From: Phytoseiulus persimilis
Lineage: Eukaryota; Arthropoda; Arachnida; Mesostigmata; Phytoseiidae
Assembly (NCBI GenBank): GCA_037576195.1
Contig: CM075101.1
Location: forward strand, 51,832,001 to 51,896,000
Length of the DNA: 64,000 nt
Direction of reading: 5' to 3'
The position numbers and the translations under genes were made by a program. Positions 1 to 18,268 of the stretch are shown here, one piece after another. The notes beneath the pieces were generated by a model, which was not told the origin of the DNA, made no database searches, and saw only the letters and a program-made list of their open reading frames with translations. Position 1 is the first letter of the stretch, and each line of letters opens with the position of its first letter.

Positions 1-23
1 CGTGACACAGAGGTGCGGTACCG

Positions 24-30
24 TATATAA
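24..30 (+). promoter_or_regulatory. TATA box, probable promoter of the CDKL gene
   Basis: The sequence TATATAA stands about 30 bases before a pyrimidine/CA-rich stretch (50-65) that could hold the start site, and about 370 bases before the kinase start codon. No other gene starts in between. Inferred from motif and position only. Confidence 0.4.
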
Positions 31-2855
<2,825 letters not shown>

Positions 2856-5144
2856 CGGTAGGTACCAAGTTATGGACATTATTCTGCTGGAAGGGTCGGT
2901 TGTCGCGATCGTGACGATTCTCCTTTCTCAATGACAGCGATTTGTACCAGGTACGATCTGGATGCATCCGCATCTCTCACTTCGAGTAAGATCTCAGCTC
3001 AGATCCAGCAAGCCAACAGCTCAGCTTGGTTCTGGAAATGAGCATTGGTAAGACATCGCATCCCCGGCTCTTCGCACCAGATATCCCTGGGGAGTTGAGA
3101 CTCTCCTCGAAGCACGGTCATCGTTTCGACGCCCGATCAAAGATCACATTCAGTTACCAGGTTTGCTACCAGGACGAATAAACTCTTTTCCACGAAGTCG
3201 AGCTCTGCAGACGAGTCTTGAAGGAGGATAGGTATCCGGCTCAACGATTCTGATCGTCACGCTCCTCTAAGTCGAGATGCTGGTCTAGTTGGAGCGAGGA
3301 GCAATATATATGCAACCAGCCGACCTTCGACCGAGTGGAAACGACCGCGCAGCGGTTCCTCGCATAGAGGTACTTTCCTCTGTCTTCGGTGGGTCTGCAT
3401 AATTTCTAAAAATATATTTCCATTCGGCCAATCGGTACATGCTCACACTTCTCTGTAACGTAGTTCGCTCGCACCCGATTGAAAATTTTGATTGAAATGG
3501 TGGAACATCGTCGCAGATCGAGAAATGTATTTTGCTGTCACTGGAGGCTTCCTTCGAGCTTCATGAATATGACATCAAGTCGCTTCATCGTGCAAGGAGC
3601 TGGTCTCGTGATTTCCGCTTCAGGTCCTCGAAGTCGACGTTGAATCGTTTCTCCAGATGTTTCTGGAGTCTTTATCGTAGCTTGCAATCAGGAAATGTCC
3701 CGAAGAGTCTTGAAGGCGATCTTCTAGGCTCTTGTGAGCACTCGTAGGCTTCGAATCAACCCCGGATCACCTCCATAGACCCCGAAGAGTATGGTCGCAT
3801 CGATCCGGGAGTCACACATTCAATTATAGAAAAGTTTGGTCAAATCGATCCCAGAATCATCTCCCTAGAATCCGATAAGTATGGTCAGAGTGATCCCGGA
3901 ACCACCTCCATACTCCTGAAGGAGGGCGAACGAACGCTGACGAAGTGACAAACAATCTGACCGTCGAAGCGGACATTAAGGATGAGACGGGAGCCAAGAA
4001 CTGCAGGGTCTTCGTCGATGCTCCATATGTCGAGATTCCGGAACGAGTTCTGCTGAAATCAAGAATGAGTCCGAAACAAAGCTCAATAAGAGATAGGACG
4101 ATGGTAGATACCATCCGTGTTACTTGTCGACTTCCTCAGGGGGACGCACATCCTGGAGTCTCGAAGAGCGAGAGATTCAGTTGACGGCGAGCACAACGAC
4201 AAGAGTCCCGAGTCTTTTCACCCGATCGGCATCCTGAGACCGCTCGCACAGCATGGGGGTTGAACCTTACTTGTTGCGATTTGATCCAGTGAAGGTCAAG
4301 ATTTCTATCCTCATTCCCTGTTTCGGAACCGATAAGGGAGTTCGCATTCGGATGAGCGCTGCGCGGCGGATCCAAAACCGGAGGCCCTGAATAGGGGCAT
4401 CTGTCCCGGCCATTCAAGAGATGATTCTCCGATGAGACATCAATACGTCGGTTGTTTTATTTCACAGTAGGGCATAAAGCTAGTTTCATCGTACGTTCTC
4501 GGCGAGACTTCGAGAATACACTGACTCGAAACGTGGGAGAACGAGCTCCAATAAGTTAACTTGCAAAAAAAGATGTCACAGGATGAGAAGGAATCTAGGT
4601 GAATCAGGCTTCCGTTCAAGCTCCCTGCGGAATTCATTGCTCCCTTTCGAATTCGTCTCCGAAATCATTGCCTCTGAAATCATTCCCATAGCAAGCCGCA
4701 TGGTGCTCAAGGGGCATGAACAACGTGGAATCCCCGGAAAGTGGGCCGGGCTGAGATTGTATTCTTCAGATCAAGATTCTCTCCACGTCAAGGAGTGGTC
4801 ATTGCAGGTTCGGAAGTTACTCATCTTCGGCAACTTTTGAGTACAGTCGTAGACTATCACGAGCAGGAAAAAGTGTTTAGGACCGCATTTGGCAATGTCT
4901 CGGAAGGATTCCAGCTTTCGTGGCTTCCACGGAAAATATGATACCTCTCGTTAAAGTAGCTACAACTCCTAAAGTTGGTACTTTGGCTGATTGAAATTCT
5001 CTCCGTTCAGGAGACAATGTGAAGCTTTCGAGGCAGGATCATCCGTAGCATTCCACGTCCCATGACTGCTCCGCGGGACCATAGTCCCGTGAATATACAG
5101 CTCTATTACCTATGGATTCCGCGAGTTCCGAAACAATCACATCC
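2856..5144. other. Intergenic, no recognised gene
   Basis: No family is recognised on either strand. The stretch holds the 45-bp tandem repeat at 3766-3922 and, just after it, an 80-codon open frame on + (3945-4184) with coding-like composition but no known domain. A few short minus-strand frames around 4.1-4.6 kb are equally unassignable. Confidence 0.4.
3766..3922 (+). repeat. 45-bp tandem repeat, 3.5 units, open in one frame
   Basis: Units start at 3766, 3811, 3856 and 3901 (partial). Each encodes 15 residues around a core like EKYGQIDPG followed by [IV]TS. The frame stays open through all copies and runs to a TGA shortly after. The same repeat family recurs at 54424-54558. It could be a minisatellite or part of a diverged mobile element; I do not recognise a protein. 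Confidence 0.7.
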
Positions 5145-5426
5145 TTAGTGATCACAGCTATACAACATTCCCCGTGAACAATGAAACCCAGACGATTCCT
5201 TGGCATACTCGAGAGATATGATCAATTCCAGAATCATTTTCATAGCGAGTCCTGCTGCCGCAATATCACAGGGGATCGGCACCACCTCTGTTCCGTATCG
5301 GGACATCATGAGCAGTCTTTGTTTGAGATGAATCGCGTATGAAATCCACGCTGCGTACTCGACCAAATAGTCGTTAACGACTGGAGCGTATGAATTGGGG
5401 ATGGAAAATGATGAAAATATTTTCAT
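5145..5426 (-). CDS. Unidentified coding-like exon
   Basis: A 93-codon open frame from an ATG, extendable upstream to about 5.49 kb. It has even amino-acid composition and helix-like hydrophobic stretches (for example LAMKMILELIISLEY). No homologue is recognised and no flanking exon could be joined. It may be one exon of a minus-strand gene in the 4.4-5.5 kb region, or chance. Confidence 0.25.
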   Translation of the reverse strand: MKIFSSFSIPNSYAPVVNDYLVEYAAWISYAIHLKQRLLMMSRYGTEVVPIPCDIAAAGLAMKMILELIISLEYAKESSGFHCSRGMLYSCDH

Positions 5427-5900
5427 GATGAGCTCGATGCCAGGAACTGGTGCGGAAGATTCGTCTCCTCCGGCGAGCGGATAGTAACAGGGAGCCGTTC
5501 ACTGCCGTGAAGGAATCAGATAAGCCCGACGCTTGGATTTTTCCACGTCCATGACATGGCTGAATCTCTCATTCGCAGGCTGGCTGATAAACTTCGGAAA
5601 GGGAACATATGTGTAGATGCATTTGGTAGAACTCAAACTGAATAGTCGACAAAGAGTATACAGAATATTCACAATACCACCTTCTGAGGTTTCGAATAAA
5701 TAAGATGCGGGTGACTGTTCTCACCATCCGCTAAACTTGGAACGATCTTCTTGGCTCACTTCAAACGTGAAGAGCAATCTCGCGCATGTCCGTTGAACAG
5801 AATCGAACGAGGAACGTCTCAGGAAACTCGGTAGGTCTCGAAATAACAGACGGTGACCTTACACCGGAAATGATGTCGGCTGCCAGTGAGTAGATCGAAG

Positions 5901-8399
<2,499 letters not shown>

Positions 8400-8706
8400 A
8401 TTTCAAAGCGCAGCGTGAACCCCACCTCCGTGCTATGAAGAAGATGGACTTGAGAGATGCCCTCCCGCTGCGGACACCGAAAACTCAATCTGAACGTATC
8501 CGCTTCGACAATTTCCACTGTAGGCACTCCTTGAGCTTCAGGTGAGCACTGTTCACGACGGAGGTTTCTGCAGGTTCCACAACACAAAGAAAGGCGGGCT
8601 TGCAGGAGAGCAGGCGAGTCTCCTGCAACCTGTAGAACGCTCACGAGGATAGAGACCAAGCTCGGGGCACGATGTGTGCTTTTGTCAAAGAACTGTCCGA
8701 GCGTGC

Positions 8707-8713
8707 TTATATA
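8707..8713 (-). promoter_or_regulatory. TATA box, probable promoter of the serine protease gene
   Basis: On the minus strand the sequence reads CTATATAAGC, a near-ideal TATA box, about 310 bases before the signal-peptide ATG at 8399. The intervening leader has several possible splice sites and no earlier in-frame ATG. Confidence 0.5.
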
Positions 8714-8716
8714 GAG

Positions 8717-11700
8717 CGTTTGGACAGCGTGAGCTCGATCGGAGGCGAGGCATTGTTGCCCGTTCGGCCACGTTTGCCACCAGGTGGGGCTGTTATCAGG
8801 GTTGCTTGCGCGCTACGCAGAAACGCTATGTACTATTGCGCGGTCTGGCTATCGCGGACAAGGTGGCTCCGCCTCGAGAGGAGTCTGGTGCAGTTGGTTA
8901 TCAATAGCACTGACGACAACGACGGTGGCGATGGACCACCCTTCGCGCGGCGGCCAAGCAGACGAGCTCATAGGGTACATGCTATCGCTCGTGAGCTTTC
9001 GCTGCGTCACGCATCCACACGCGGTAGTAATGAGTAAGACGCAGATTACTGGCACCTAACAGTCAGACAGGGACTTGCTCCCGCGACTGCTGACGGCCCG
9101 AACACAAACGACCTCGCTCCCATCACAGTAGACTTCATGTCATATAGACGACGGCGTTGACAGCTTCCGAAGTAAGGTGAGGGTGCCGCATCGATGCGGC
9201 TTGGGGTCGCGAGGCAGAGCCCCGATCTCGTCGTACGCGTACGGAGCCAGTGCCGCGTACAAAGGCGAATTCAAAACTTGCTCAGAATGAGAGAAGCCAT
9301 GCTGTTGCGGTGCGTCGCTTGTTCCGGAATTCCCTCCACGTCCGTTCTCACAGTTTCAATGGATGAGGCTCCGAAACCTCGAAGCTGATCGACTCGCGGT
9401 CGACTTTCGGTTATGCTTTCACCTCAATCATCCCAAACTGCAACACCCTCTACGAATTTGAGGGACACTTGTCTCTGATAAATGATCTGTTGTATAATCG
9501 AGCCGCAAATACTATCAGATCGTAGACATCCCCAATCGTGGTATCCGCGATCAAGGTTACGAACCGATGTCCGACAAGGACGTTGGAGATGCGCAGTCGA
9601 GCATTTCACGGAACTACTGTTCGCGCCGTCTGCTGGACTTCGAACGGTTACTCAACTCTTGTAAACCCTCTACCAGGAGAACTTATGACGAAATGCGGGA
9701 GAATTTCATGGAGGTCAACGCTTGGACCTCGTTGCGGTGCCGCTGTGATGAAAACGCTCTCGGAACAGGTTCTTATCCTCGGAATCTGCGCAACTTTTTC
9801 AGATCAACGGTGGTCCAGGGTGAACGTCGAGGAAATCCCGGAAACTGGGTGGGAGAGCGCGCCGTGTGCTCACCGCGGAGCGGGGAACCACGTCGCGGCC
9901 AGACCTCAGTCCACCACATAGGTTTAGTGTTAATGATTACGTAACCCTCGCTTAGTGGTGTCCTGTTCTGATGTAATGGGAGTGTCTCGTCTGCGAATGA
10001 CGGAAGTTGAGCGGAAAGGTTAGAGTCAAGGTGATTCACAGAGATCGATGAAGGGACCAAACTATTGGTTCACTCATTGGCTTGAATATATGCATGAGGG
10101 TGACGAAGAGCAGGTCGTGAAGGAGAGCCACATATTACCCGGAACAATTGATTCGTCAAAATGCTCGCCACTGACCATAGGCTCCAGACAGTCAGTTTGA
10201 TTCCGGCTGGCTCGTGCTGCCCCATGACACATTATTGTCACTTGATTCCGCCTTTTCTGGTTCATAGAATTCTATCGATAGGAATGTTGCGTCAGACTGC
10301 TAGGCCATATCCGAGGAAAGCTCCTCGTTGATGACCTTGCGGCTCGTTGAATTTGCACGAATTCCGATACTGAGCAGGACAAGACAGGGGGCTCTAGCGG
10401 GCAGGAGTTCAAAACTCGACGGCGGCGTTGGCTACAGCGTGGAACGTTCCTGAGGCTCTCTCGGCGGCTTATTGTGGGCTGCAGCGATTTTCCTTTGCGC
10501 TGTATCTCGTCCAGTCGGGCTGATGACTCGATCGTCTCTGAGACATTTTCGTTCGGGCCGGAACAACCGTCATTCAGCGTATTTAAGCCATTCAAGCAAG
10601 AGCTTCTCGGCTTCTTCTGTAAGGTCAGACAGTGGAATTTGGTTTCATGGAATTTCAGCGACGCGATATGACGTTCTGTACGCGCGTGAACGATGGTTCG
10701 CTTTCGCCTCCACAACGAAAAGCATCGATACCATCTTCTCGTTCTTTAGATATGAATAAAATATATGTTAGCGAAACCGGAACACCACTCGATCGGGAAA
10801 CTGGGTGGGAGGCTCCGTGAGCAGTCCTCTTGTTTCAAGAGAGGCTGCAGGGCACCTTATGAATGGCTGAATGTATAGTAACGCTTTCGCGCCTCCATAT
10901 CGGAATGACTTCTCAGATTCCACGGTGCGAGCGAGCTCTGCGGTCACTTTTTTGAGGGAAATGGACATAGTTTAACCCCCTCCTCCGGTCTTCACCGAGA
11001 GACTCGGCTGCCAGTCCAATGCACAATTACACCCCGTTCATTTGGTTAACTGGGGTACGGTCCCTTCGAGCTATTCGTCGAACGTGACGAACGCTTTCGC
11101 TGTACCTGGATCGGACGAACTTCGAGATGCTTCCGTGGCGCATCACAAACGCTCAGCCAGCTCCAGGGCTCGGATTTGTCATTTTTTAACCAAGATCATC
11201 CCCATTCGCGTTAGGGTAGGGAGATACACGGCACTATGTATCGCTCAGACTCCATCCCAGAGATGGAATTGAACGTCCGACAGTATCGATACAACTCATG
11301 TATGGCGCAGACATTATTTACGGTTGAGCGAAATGATATTGGAATAACTCTTCTGCTTGTCTCAGCGCGACCGGCAGAATTATCGACGCCTCGGACGACA
11401 GGACTTCGAGCTGAGAATCATGTATCAAGTGTGATCCCTGTATAAATCAAGATCCGCTGCTCAAGTTCAAACGTGTAACCAGGAGCAACCTGTAAAACTG
11501 GGACTGTTGTTGGACTCTCTGAAAACGATTCGTTGGACGAGTCTGCCCACACCAGGGCACCGGGTGGTATTATTGGAACTTGGAACGGTTAATTTCCTCA
11601 TTTCTTGGGGCTGATGCGTAGCTTGCCGAGATTCTTGTTCCGAGAGAAATGTAGCCCGGAGAACACACCTCACTTCAAGGGTCATTCCCATTCCCGCATT

Positions 11701-13882
11701 CTTCTGGGACTCCTGAGAATCTTGTGGAAAGCTTCTCCGTCTGGACTCCGGAAATATTGTCATGAAGCTCAAGGAAGCCACATTCAGTCGAGGTACTCCA
11801 AAGACGACCGTATCTGGACAGGTAGCCAGAGAGCAGTCAGCGGAGACCACATGTACGTCACATGCAAGCGATTCTGTGCGCAAGACGTGTAGGGAGCGAG
11901 AGTAAGGCGAGAGAGAAGAGACTGAATAAAAAAGAGACGACGAGACGAAGACAGTGGAGTCGAATTGTGGACCCTCACGCCCGTCCCTTTCTTCCAACCC
12001 AACAGCCCTAGCTTTAGAGTTGAAGCGCCCAGCTCCGCTCGGAGAATTATTGTGCAAAGACCCAGCGTCCCGTCCTTGCCCTAGCCGGCGTCCCAAGACC
12101 CGTCCGACCTCGCCCTTCCGCGCTTCTGAATTGTGTCCGAGTAAGTTCGCCTACTTACTCTGGGAGCGACGGCCTATCCATCCCCCAGGTCGCTAGGACG
12201 CCCTGTGAGCGAGCTTTAGCAGATAGCGGAAACCTCGTTACAATATGATGGAAAGAAAATACATCGAATCGCTGTTTGTGCTGGAGTTTTTCCGTTTCAG
12301 AGGGATAACGAGCGAATTTGAATCGAAGGTGTCCAAGGAGTTGGCTCGGAGGAGCTATCTCCACAGCCGCCGAGATAACGAGCAAGTGATTGACGGCGAT
12401 GAGTGGGCCGACGAAATTCGAGTTTTCAGTTCGTTTTGGAGAATCTGGGGCTCCCTCAATCGACATCAATGGGGAGCGAGCTTCGGGAATAACTCAAGAC
12501 GAGGAAGCTAAACAAGTTGGATTCGACATCTTACAAGGAAATGGCACGACCTCACGGTGGGATCTGGGGTCGAGTCGAGACCCATGTACTCGGTTACTAT
12601 TCTGCGGGGTCCTCAAGGAACCTGTCACCAGAAGTTCCGCTCTTCGCCTTGATGATCAACTTCAAGTTCGCAGTAATATTGCGGTCAACGCACATTACTG
12701 ATGAATCAGTGTGAACAACGGAAGTTGGCGGGTACAGAAGGCGAAGAGAAACACTTCCGACGACAGATTCCTTGACAAGTCGATAGAAATATGCCCGATT
12801 ACAGGGGTCTCGTCGGAAAATCCCACAATCAGGTCCTGCCATTCCCTCATCAACAGAACATGTCATCGAATTCAATATTGAGAACTCATCGAAAATTCGA
12901 AGAGATGAGGTCTCAAGGCAAGCGGTGTCTAGATGTATGAGTTCGATTAGTCGGACAGCAATCGACCTCTCCCATAGGAGCCGGAAGGCTCCCGATCGTT
13001 CTTATGACATACGATGTTCCCGAATCGGAGCCCTTCCGCCCCCAACAGACAAACATACCGTTCTGTGATGCACGGGAAGAAGGATGGAGGAGATTACATA
13101 GCAGCATAGAAACTGACAATCGAGCCAATTTGTCATTGATGTTGAAACCCACGGTATTTAACTGATACCGTGTTTTTCAGAAAGTAAGCGAACCCCTGAA
13201 AATGAGCTATACCTCGATTTTCGAACATATCGGCTTCATAAGCCGAACCCCGAATATAAGCCAAAGCTGGAACTGATCTCAGCGTGTAGCCAGCGCGTGA
13301 GAAATGTCGAAATGAGTCTGGGTTCAGGGTGAGTGCGGTTTAGTGAACGCCGATCGGAGATGACGGTTGCAAGCTGAGGAGTTTGTGGCACGCTGTTATT
13401 CCAGGTTCGTAGTCGTGGAAAGACTCCTGTGTTCGATCAGGAAAATATTTAGCGCGTTCCCAGTGCATAGGTTCTCGAATCGTGAAAGCTTAGGCGACTC
13501 AACATGTGATTCGAAAATGTGTTGATCTCATGCTGTCGCCGATCGTTCGCAAGGGGCAAAGAGGACTCGTCATCTGGGACTCAGTGAGCACCCATCGCGC
13601 AAAGACAATGATGACTTCCCCCACCTCGAGAAGGGCGGATCATGATACCTTCTCGCATGCCCAGAAACCCTCAGGCTTCGAACCCCGCGATGAATGAGCC
13701 CTCAAAAGATCACTAGCGCCATGAAGTCAATGAATACATAAACCAACGGATGTAGAAAAACACACGCGACAACTTCTTCGAACCCAGCCTATCTGGAGTA
13801 GAGTCATTTGTGGAAAACTCATGGGCTAAGATCTCCAATGACCGTGTGAGAAATTCACTGAGAGCCGGTTATCTTGACAAAA
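8717..13882. other. Long stretch without a recognisable gene
   Basis: Both strands carry many open frames of 60-210 codons (the longest on - at 11467-12096). None shows a known domain or a convincing chain of splice sites. Composition is mixed, about 50% GC. No mobile-element remnant, tRNA or simple repeat stands out. Confidence 0.4.
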
Positions 13883-14175
13883 CTAGCTCGTTTGAGGGAA
13901 CCTGCATGACGCAATGATCCTCCCGGCGGTCAGCCAACGAGAAGTCGAAGGGGCCTCCTCCACCTCGAGGAGTTCTTCGAAGATGTTCCAGAGGAAGATG
14001 ACATGGTTGTTCTGGTATGAGTGCCAGGAATTCGTAGTCTCGGTATCTCGAGGTGAGAATTTCGAAGCGTCCTCGTGAACACTGACAGAAGTGGAACGAC
14101 TATAGGCCATGCACCGATAATGAGCCGTAGTCCCATATTCGGACCCCAAGACGATTTTGAGCCATGGCTTATTTT
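13883..14175 (-). CDS. Unidentified coding-like exon
   Basis: A good acceptor (pyrimidine tract then TTTTTCAG, minus strand, ending at 14176) is followed by 97 open codons with a mixed composition (for example LGSEYGTTAHYRC). The frame ends in a TAG. No homology is recognised and no partner exon was found, so this could be a terminal exon of an unknown gene or chance. Confidence 0.25.
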
Positions 14176-17135
14176 CTGAAAAACACGGTAGGTAGAACAG
14201 ACATTTTCAAGCTTGTTCCATATCGAGCCTGTCCTACTGGAGGCTGCTCGGGAGATTCGCTCCTCTGTTCTCCAGATGCTTGGTCGATGCGCGCATGCAG
14301 CCATCAAACGTCCGTGTTGTTCCTATTATATTCTGAAATTGTTTCTCTCACACTCATCATAGGAGTTTTGTGAATCAGTTCTGCTCTAAGAATTGGGGGT
14401 TGACTCTTCCTCGATCGCGCCGGATACGAATTACGTCTGCTATAGCTGGACTGACGTGCGCCACAGGGGCGAACTCAGTTTTCTTTTTGGGGGGCGGCGA
14501 CGATGTTATGATGATGACGATGATCATCATCATCGTCGCGAGCTTTCCATGACGCGATCAACATGTTTTTCAAACGTGTGGAGATTTTCCTGGTAACACT
14601 GAATCTTTGCGGAACAATTTCGTCCATGGAAGTCGAATTTAGTCCACCCTACTCACAGTTATCGTGGAGTTTTGAGGGGGCATGCCCCCTCCCATGGGTA
14701 CGTCACCCCAGGTGGCTGTGAAATTTTCGACCACCCCGATTTACCCGGCAGCCGATGTGGGATTGATCATACATCGAATTTCTTCCTCGAGTTGCTTGTC
14801 CATCTCGAGTCATAGGCCGAGTTCCGGCTGCGGATATCGAAGCCCGCCTCGCAGAATACGAACCGGTCAGGTTTATCGAACTCGATTAGGCTGCATGAGA
14901 GTTTCGCAAGCAAGAAAAAAATGACTTGCTTCCGAGATCCAGTTCTTTGAGGGAAGGGACTGATATGTCCGATTCTCGCTTTCGAATGGGAATTTTACAT
15001 GGGATTGAGCCAAGCTATGCCTTCCGGAAGCGATTCACCTGAGAACATGTTTGATACCATTTCCTTCGTCGTCGGGCTCCGAAATACCGATCCAGCGGCC
15101 CCTCCTTCCCCAGGCGCTGAGCGAATGTTCTGCGAAAACATGGAGTTTGTGGGGGTGAAGTTGTGATTTAAGCGCGCCAAGCCAGAAATCGACAATCCCA
15201 TAGGATGACCCTCCCAGGATGACGCCGATCGGAGTCTTGTGTTGCATTCGGAGCGTCATTCAGGGCCGAGATTCTCCGCTCAACGGAGAGAGCCCTCTCC
15301 GGAGAAAATGGAAGCCGACAGACTTCCAGGTTTGTCTCTTCGCGGGTGCGCTCAGAGCGCTGCAGTACCGGAGTTTTCTTGGTTTCGTGAAGGATCCAAC
15401 CCCGAGCCAGTTTGAACGAGCCATGAATCGGTGCACCCTATGTACGAATCAGTGATTGAATCGTCAGCGGACGCACAGTCAGCCACTGACAGGGGCGTAG
15501 CACGAGAGCAACTTTGAGGAATACGACGAAAGGACTCAATGGAACACTGGCGAGATGGCAGTGGAGCGTTCCGCGCCGGACGGGACAAGTAAAGAGGTCT
15601 CCAGGAGCAGCATTTCGGCCATGGAAGACATTCTTTTTGCCAATTTTCCACTCGACGAACGCGGGTCTTCCGAAAATCCGAATCCCATCGCAGCGCAAGG
15701 CCAATACTCTGCTTCAAGAGCCTCTCAGAGGGCCTCATCATGTGAAAAGGGAACTGAAGTATCCATGTCGGAAGAAGTGAAATTTTCCTGGTCGATTCCC
15801 AGTCATGTGGTCGAGATTCGTTGCGTATTGAAGACCATGGGGAGGCCGCCCCGACCCCTTTTGATAGACAGCCCTGGAACCCCGCTGCCCCGGAAAGCCC
15901 CGCCGACCGTACCAACGAGTAGTACTAACCTCATCGGAACTTTACCTGAAGCTCGTCACGGGATGGAGACCAGAGAAGGGAGGCGATTGAGGAATGTCCG
16001 CTAATCAGCGAAGAGAGACTCATGGCGATCTCCTCATTCCGAATTGATAAAATGCTTCGAGCCTTAAGCTCTGCTCGAATAATGATTTCGTCGTCTTCCG
16101 CTTCCCTGGATTCGTCACAGCGAGGGGATTCGTGCGCTGCCCTCTTCTGCCCCTCGACGACGTATGTTTCTCAAGGAAGGAACGTAGTATACGAACAGTA
16201 GCAACGCTGGTCGTCGGCGGGCGTTACTGAGCGATGCACGCGATTGGCTCGCATTGAAGCGTTTTGAGTTGGAGAATTCCCCGAGAGGGATGATTCATGA
16301 TCATCATGCGGTCCCGTCCTACGCGGAAACTGACCATTCCGAGCCGAGAACTCAACGGCGCACAATATGGGGCTGAATATGGGGAAGCTCGCTGGGAAGA
16401 ATCGCGTTGACGGAATCAACCTTCGGATCGTCACTCAAACTTCAGATGACCACCGATCGGGGTTCCTCATACACGATTGTCTGCTCGACCCTGCTCTCGA
16501 AGAGGCTGAGGCCTCGGATCGCATTTCATTCCAATGGATGCACGCTTACCAGGAGACGACTGCTTCTTGCGCCTAATATGTACTGTGTTGCTACAAAATC
16601 GTTTCTTCCGGAAATTGTCGCGTGGAACAATCCATGGGAACCAACTTGGAAGTTTACTCCGAGTCTCCTCGGAATTCTTTGCTGATCGTGGTGACGACTC
16701 CAGCAGTACTCTCAGGTCGAGGTACAATGGAATAGAGGCCGCCCTCGGCGCCGTCGCGGAGTTCATCTTCGGGAGAATGGAACGGGATTTTGTGTCCCAT
16801 CTCTGCGAAATGTTGATCGAGTTTCGTGGAGATGTCATTCTCCAATTCTTAGTCCAACTCGGCTAGTTCATCTGGCTGGTTCTCCGACTCGCTTCGACAT
16901 CGACATTCAGATCGCTGGATGGACCGCCGAGTACCGAGGAGAGTGTGAAGTGTGGCGAGGTCCACCTATCGAGGACTGGGTGAGCTCCGGCAGCCGAAAG
17001 CAGGGAGATTTGTGATCCCGGTCACCAGGTACGCTCTATTCGACGGCACCGAGAGATAGGCACAGGCTCGGAGCCTGCGTAAAAACCGGCAGAGCATGCC
17101 CCGACTTCCCAATAGGGAGTAGATGGATCACTCCT
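14176..17135. other. Unassigned region with minus-strand coding-like fragments
   Basis: Overlapping open frames at 15.35-16.0 kb on both strands could not be identified. On -, a single frame from about 16915 to 16654 reads as hydrophilic, glutamate-rich protein (for example SENQPDELAELD, then ISTKLDQHFAEMG) interrupted by one TAA. That looks like a decayed or spliced coding segment. A GAT/ATC-rich imperfect palindrome lies at 14508-14540. Confidence 0.3.
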
Positions 17136-17531
17136 TTATGACGAAGATGTACAGCTTATGACCTCTTCAGGTATCGGATGCTCAGAACCAGACGGACTCG
17201 TAGCGCATTCCGCTACTGTACAGCATATCAACCCGATATTGAAGCTGGGAGAGATCCTGTCGTGCGCCTCGGAAACCTCGCTTTGAATCGTGGTGTTCGA
17301 CAGGCTCAAGTCGCCAACTTCTGAGACCGCATTGCAGAAATAAGCTCGCATCGATCGAATCGATCGTGATCGAGCAAAGCTTTCAATGAACTCGGAATAG
17401 TTGAAGCCGCGGAAAGCCGGTCCAGCTGAAAGTTTGCCGATCTTTGTTCGGGTGAAACCGCTGAGGCAGATGGAAGTTGCTAGTTTGTGGATATCGTCCT
17501 CGTTGATCTCTGACTGATAGCTAATGCATTC
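17136..17531 (-). CDS. Unidentified coding exon candidate
   Basis: A splice-acceptor-like CTTCAG ends at 17532. It is followed by 131 open codons with balanced, protein-like composition (for example EINEDDIHKLATSICLSGF and IGKLSAGPAFRGFNYSEF) to a TGA. Upstream on the same strand a Ser/Thr-rich open segment (17663-17570) could be the preceding exon through an intron of about 50 bases. No family is recognised. Downstream exons may lie in the 14-17 kb region. Confidence 0.4.
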   Translation of the reverse strand, partial: ECISYQSEINEDDIHKLATSICLSGFTRTKIGKLSAGPAFRGFNYSEFIESFARSRSIRSMRAYFCNAVSEVGDLSLSNTTIQSEVSEAHDRISPSFNIGLICCTVAECATSPSGSEHPIPEEVISCTSSS

Positions 17532-18251
17532 CTGAAGGTCCTCTATTTACCTCTTTCACAATCAATGTGGACACCAGTGCAACATGATTCGAGTTAGGGA
17601 ATGTTATCGAAGAAGCGTCTCCAATGGTGGAAGAGTCCTCCGACAGTGAAGTACGGTACTCTCAGAGGTCATCGAGATCGGACGCAAGATGGGTCATGGG
17701 AATCCTCCAATTCAAAGATGGGGTGCTCAGGAAAAGAAGGGGCCGGGGAACTAGTGCTCTGCCGCCCGAAGAGCATACCCAAATCGAAAAAGGTGTCGAA
17801 AAGTGCGGAAAATGAAACTGCGTTCTCGACGAAACTTCTGACCCGCCACCTACGAACTCCAAGAAATCCGAATCCTCTTCGAGCCGTCTTGAGCTGGTTT
17901 CTTGAAACCTGTCGTGGTGGGTTTGCCTGCCTGGCAGCCTGCCTGCTGCTCTGCGTGGCTAGGAAGCCAGCGCTGATAGCTATGGCGGCTAGTACCCCTC
18001 CGCTCTCGTTCGTTCCTTTGTCGTCAGTTCTGCGCGCAGTTTTCAAAGTGAGGTTCGCAGCGGGATGCGAGGTTGAGGAGTTTTCCAGTAATAGAATGAA
18101 TGCTCTGTTTGAGAAACGGCAGTAGGTCTGAAGATGAGCCCAGTCGCCTTCCTCGAAAGCACAGTCACTTATACCGCACATAGCAGCCGCAGAACAGCAG
18201 CTTGCAATGCTTGCCGAGCTCCAGAGGCTTTTGCCCTCACCCTGTTGACTA

Positions 18252-18268
18252 GCTGGCTGGCTGGCTGG
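18252..18268. repeat. CTGG microsatellite
   Basis: Four consecutive CTGG units, flanked by diverged copies. It sits in non-coding GC-rich DNA. Confidence 0.7.

Noticed and set aside
9773..10820. Shared AACTGGGTGGGAG at about 9842 and 10799
   Set aside because: Only about a dozen bases match; no repeat structure around them.
11467..12096. 209-codon minus frame
   Set aside because: No domain, odd composition, no splice or poly(A) support; left in the unassigned region.
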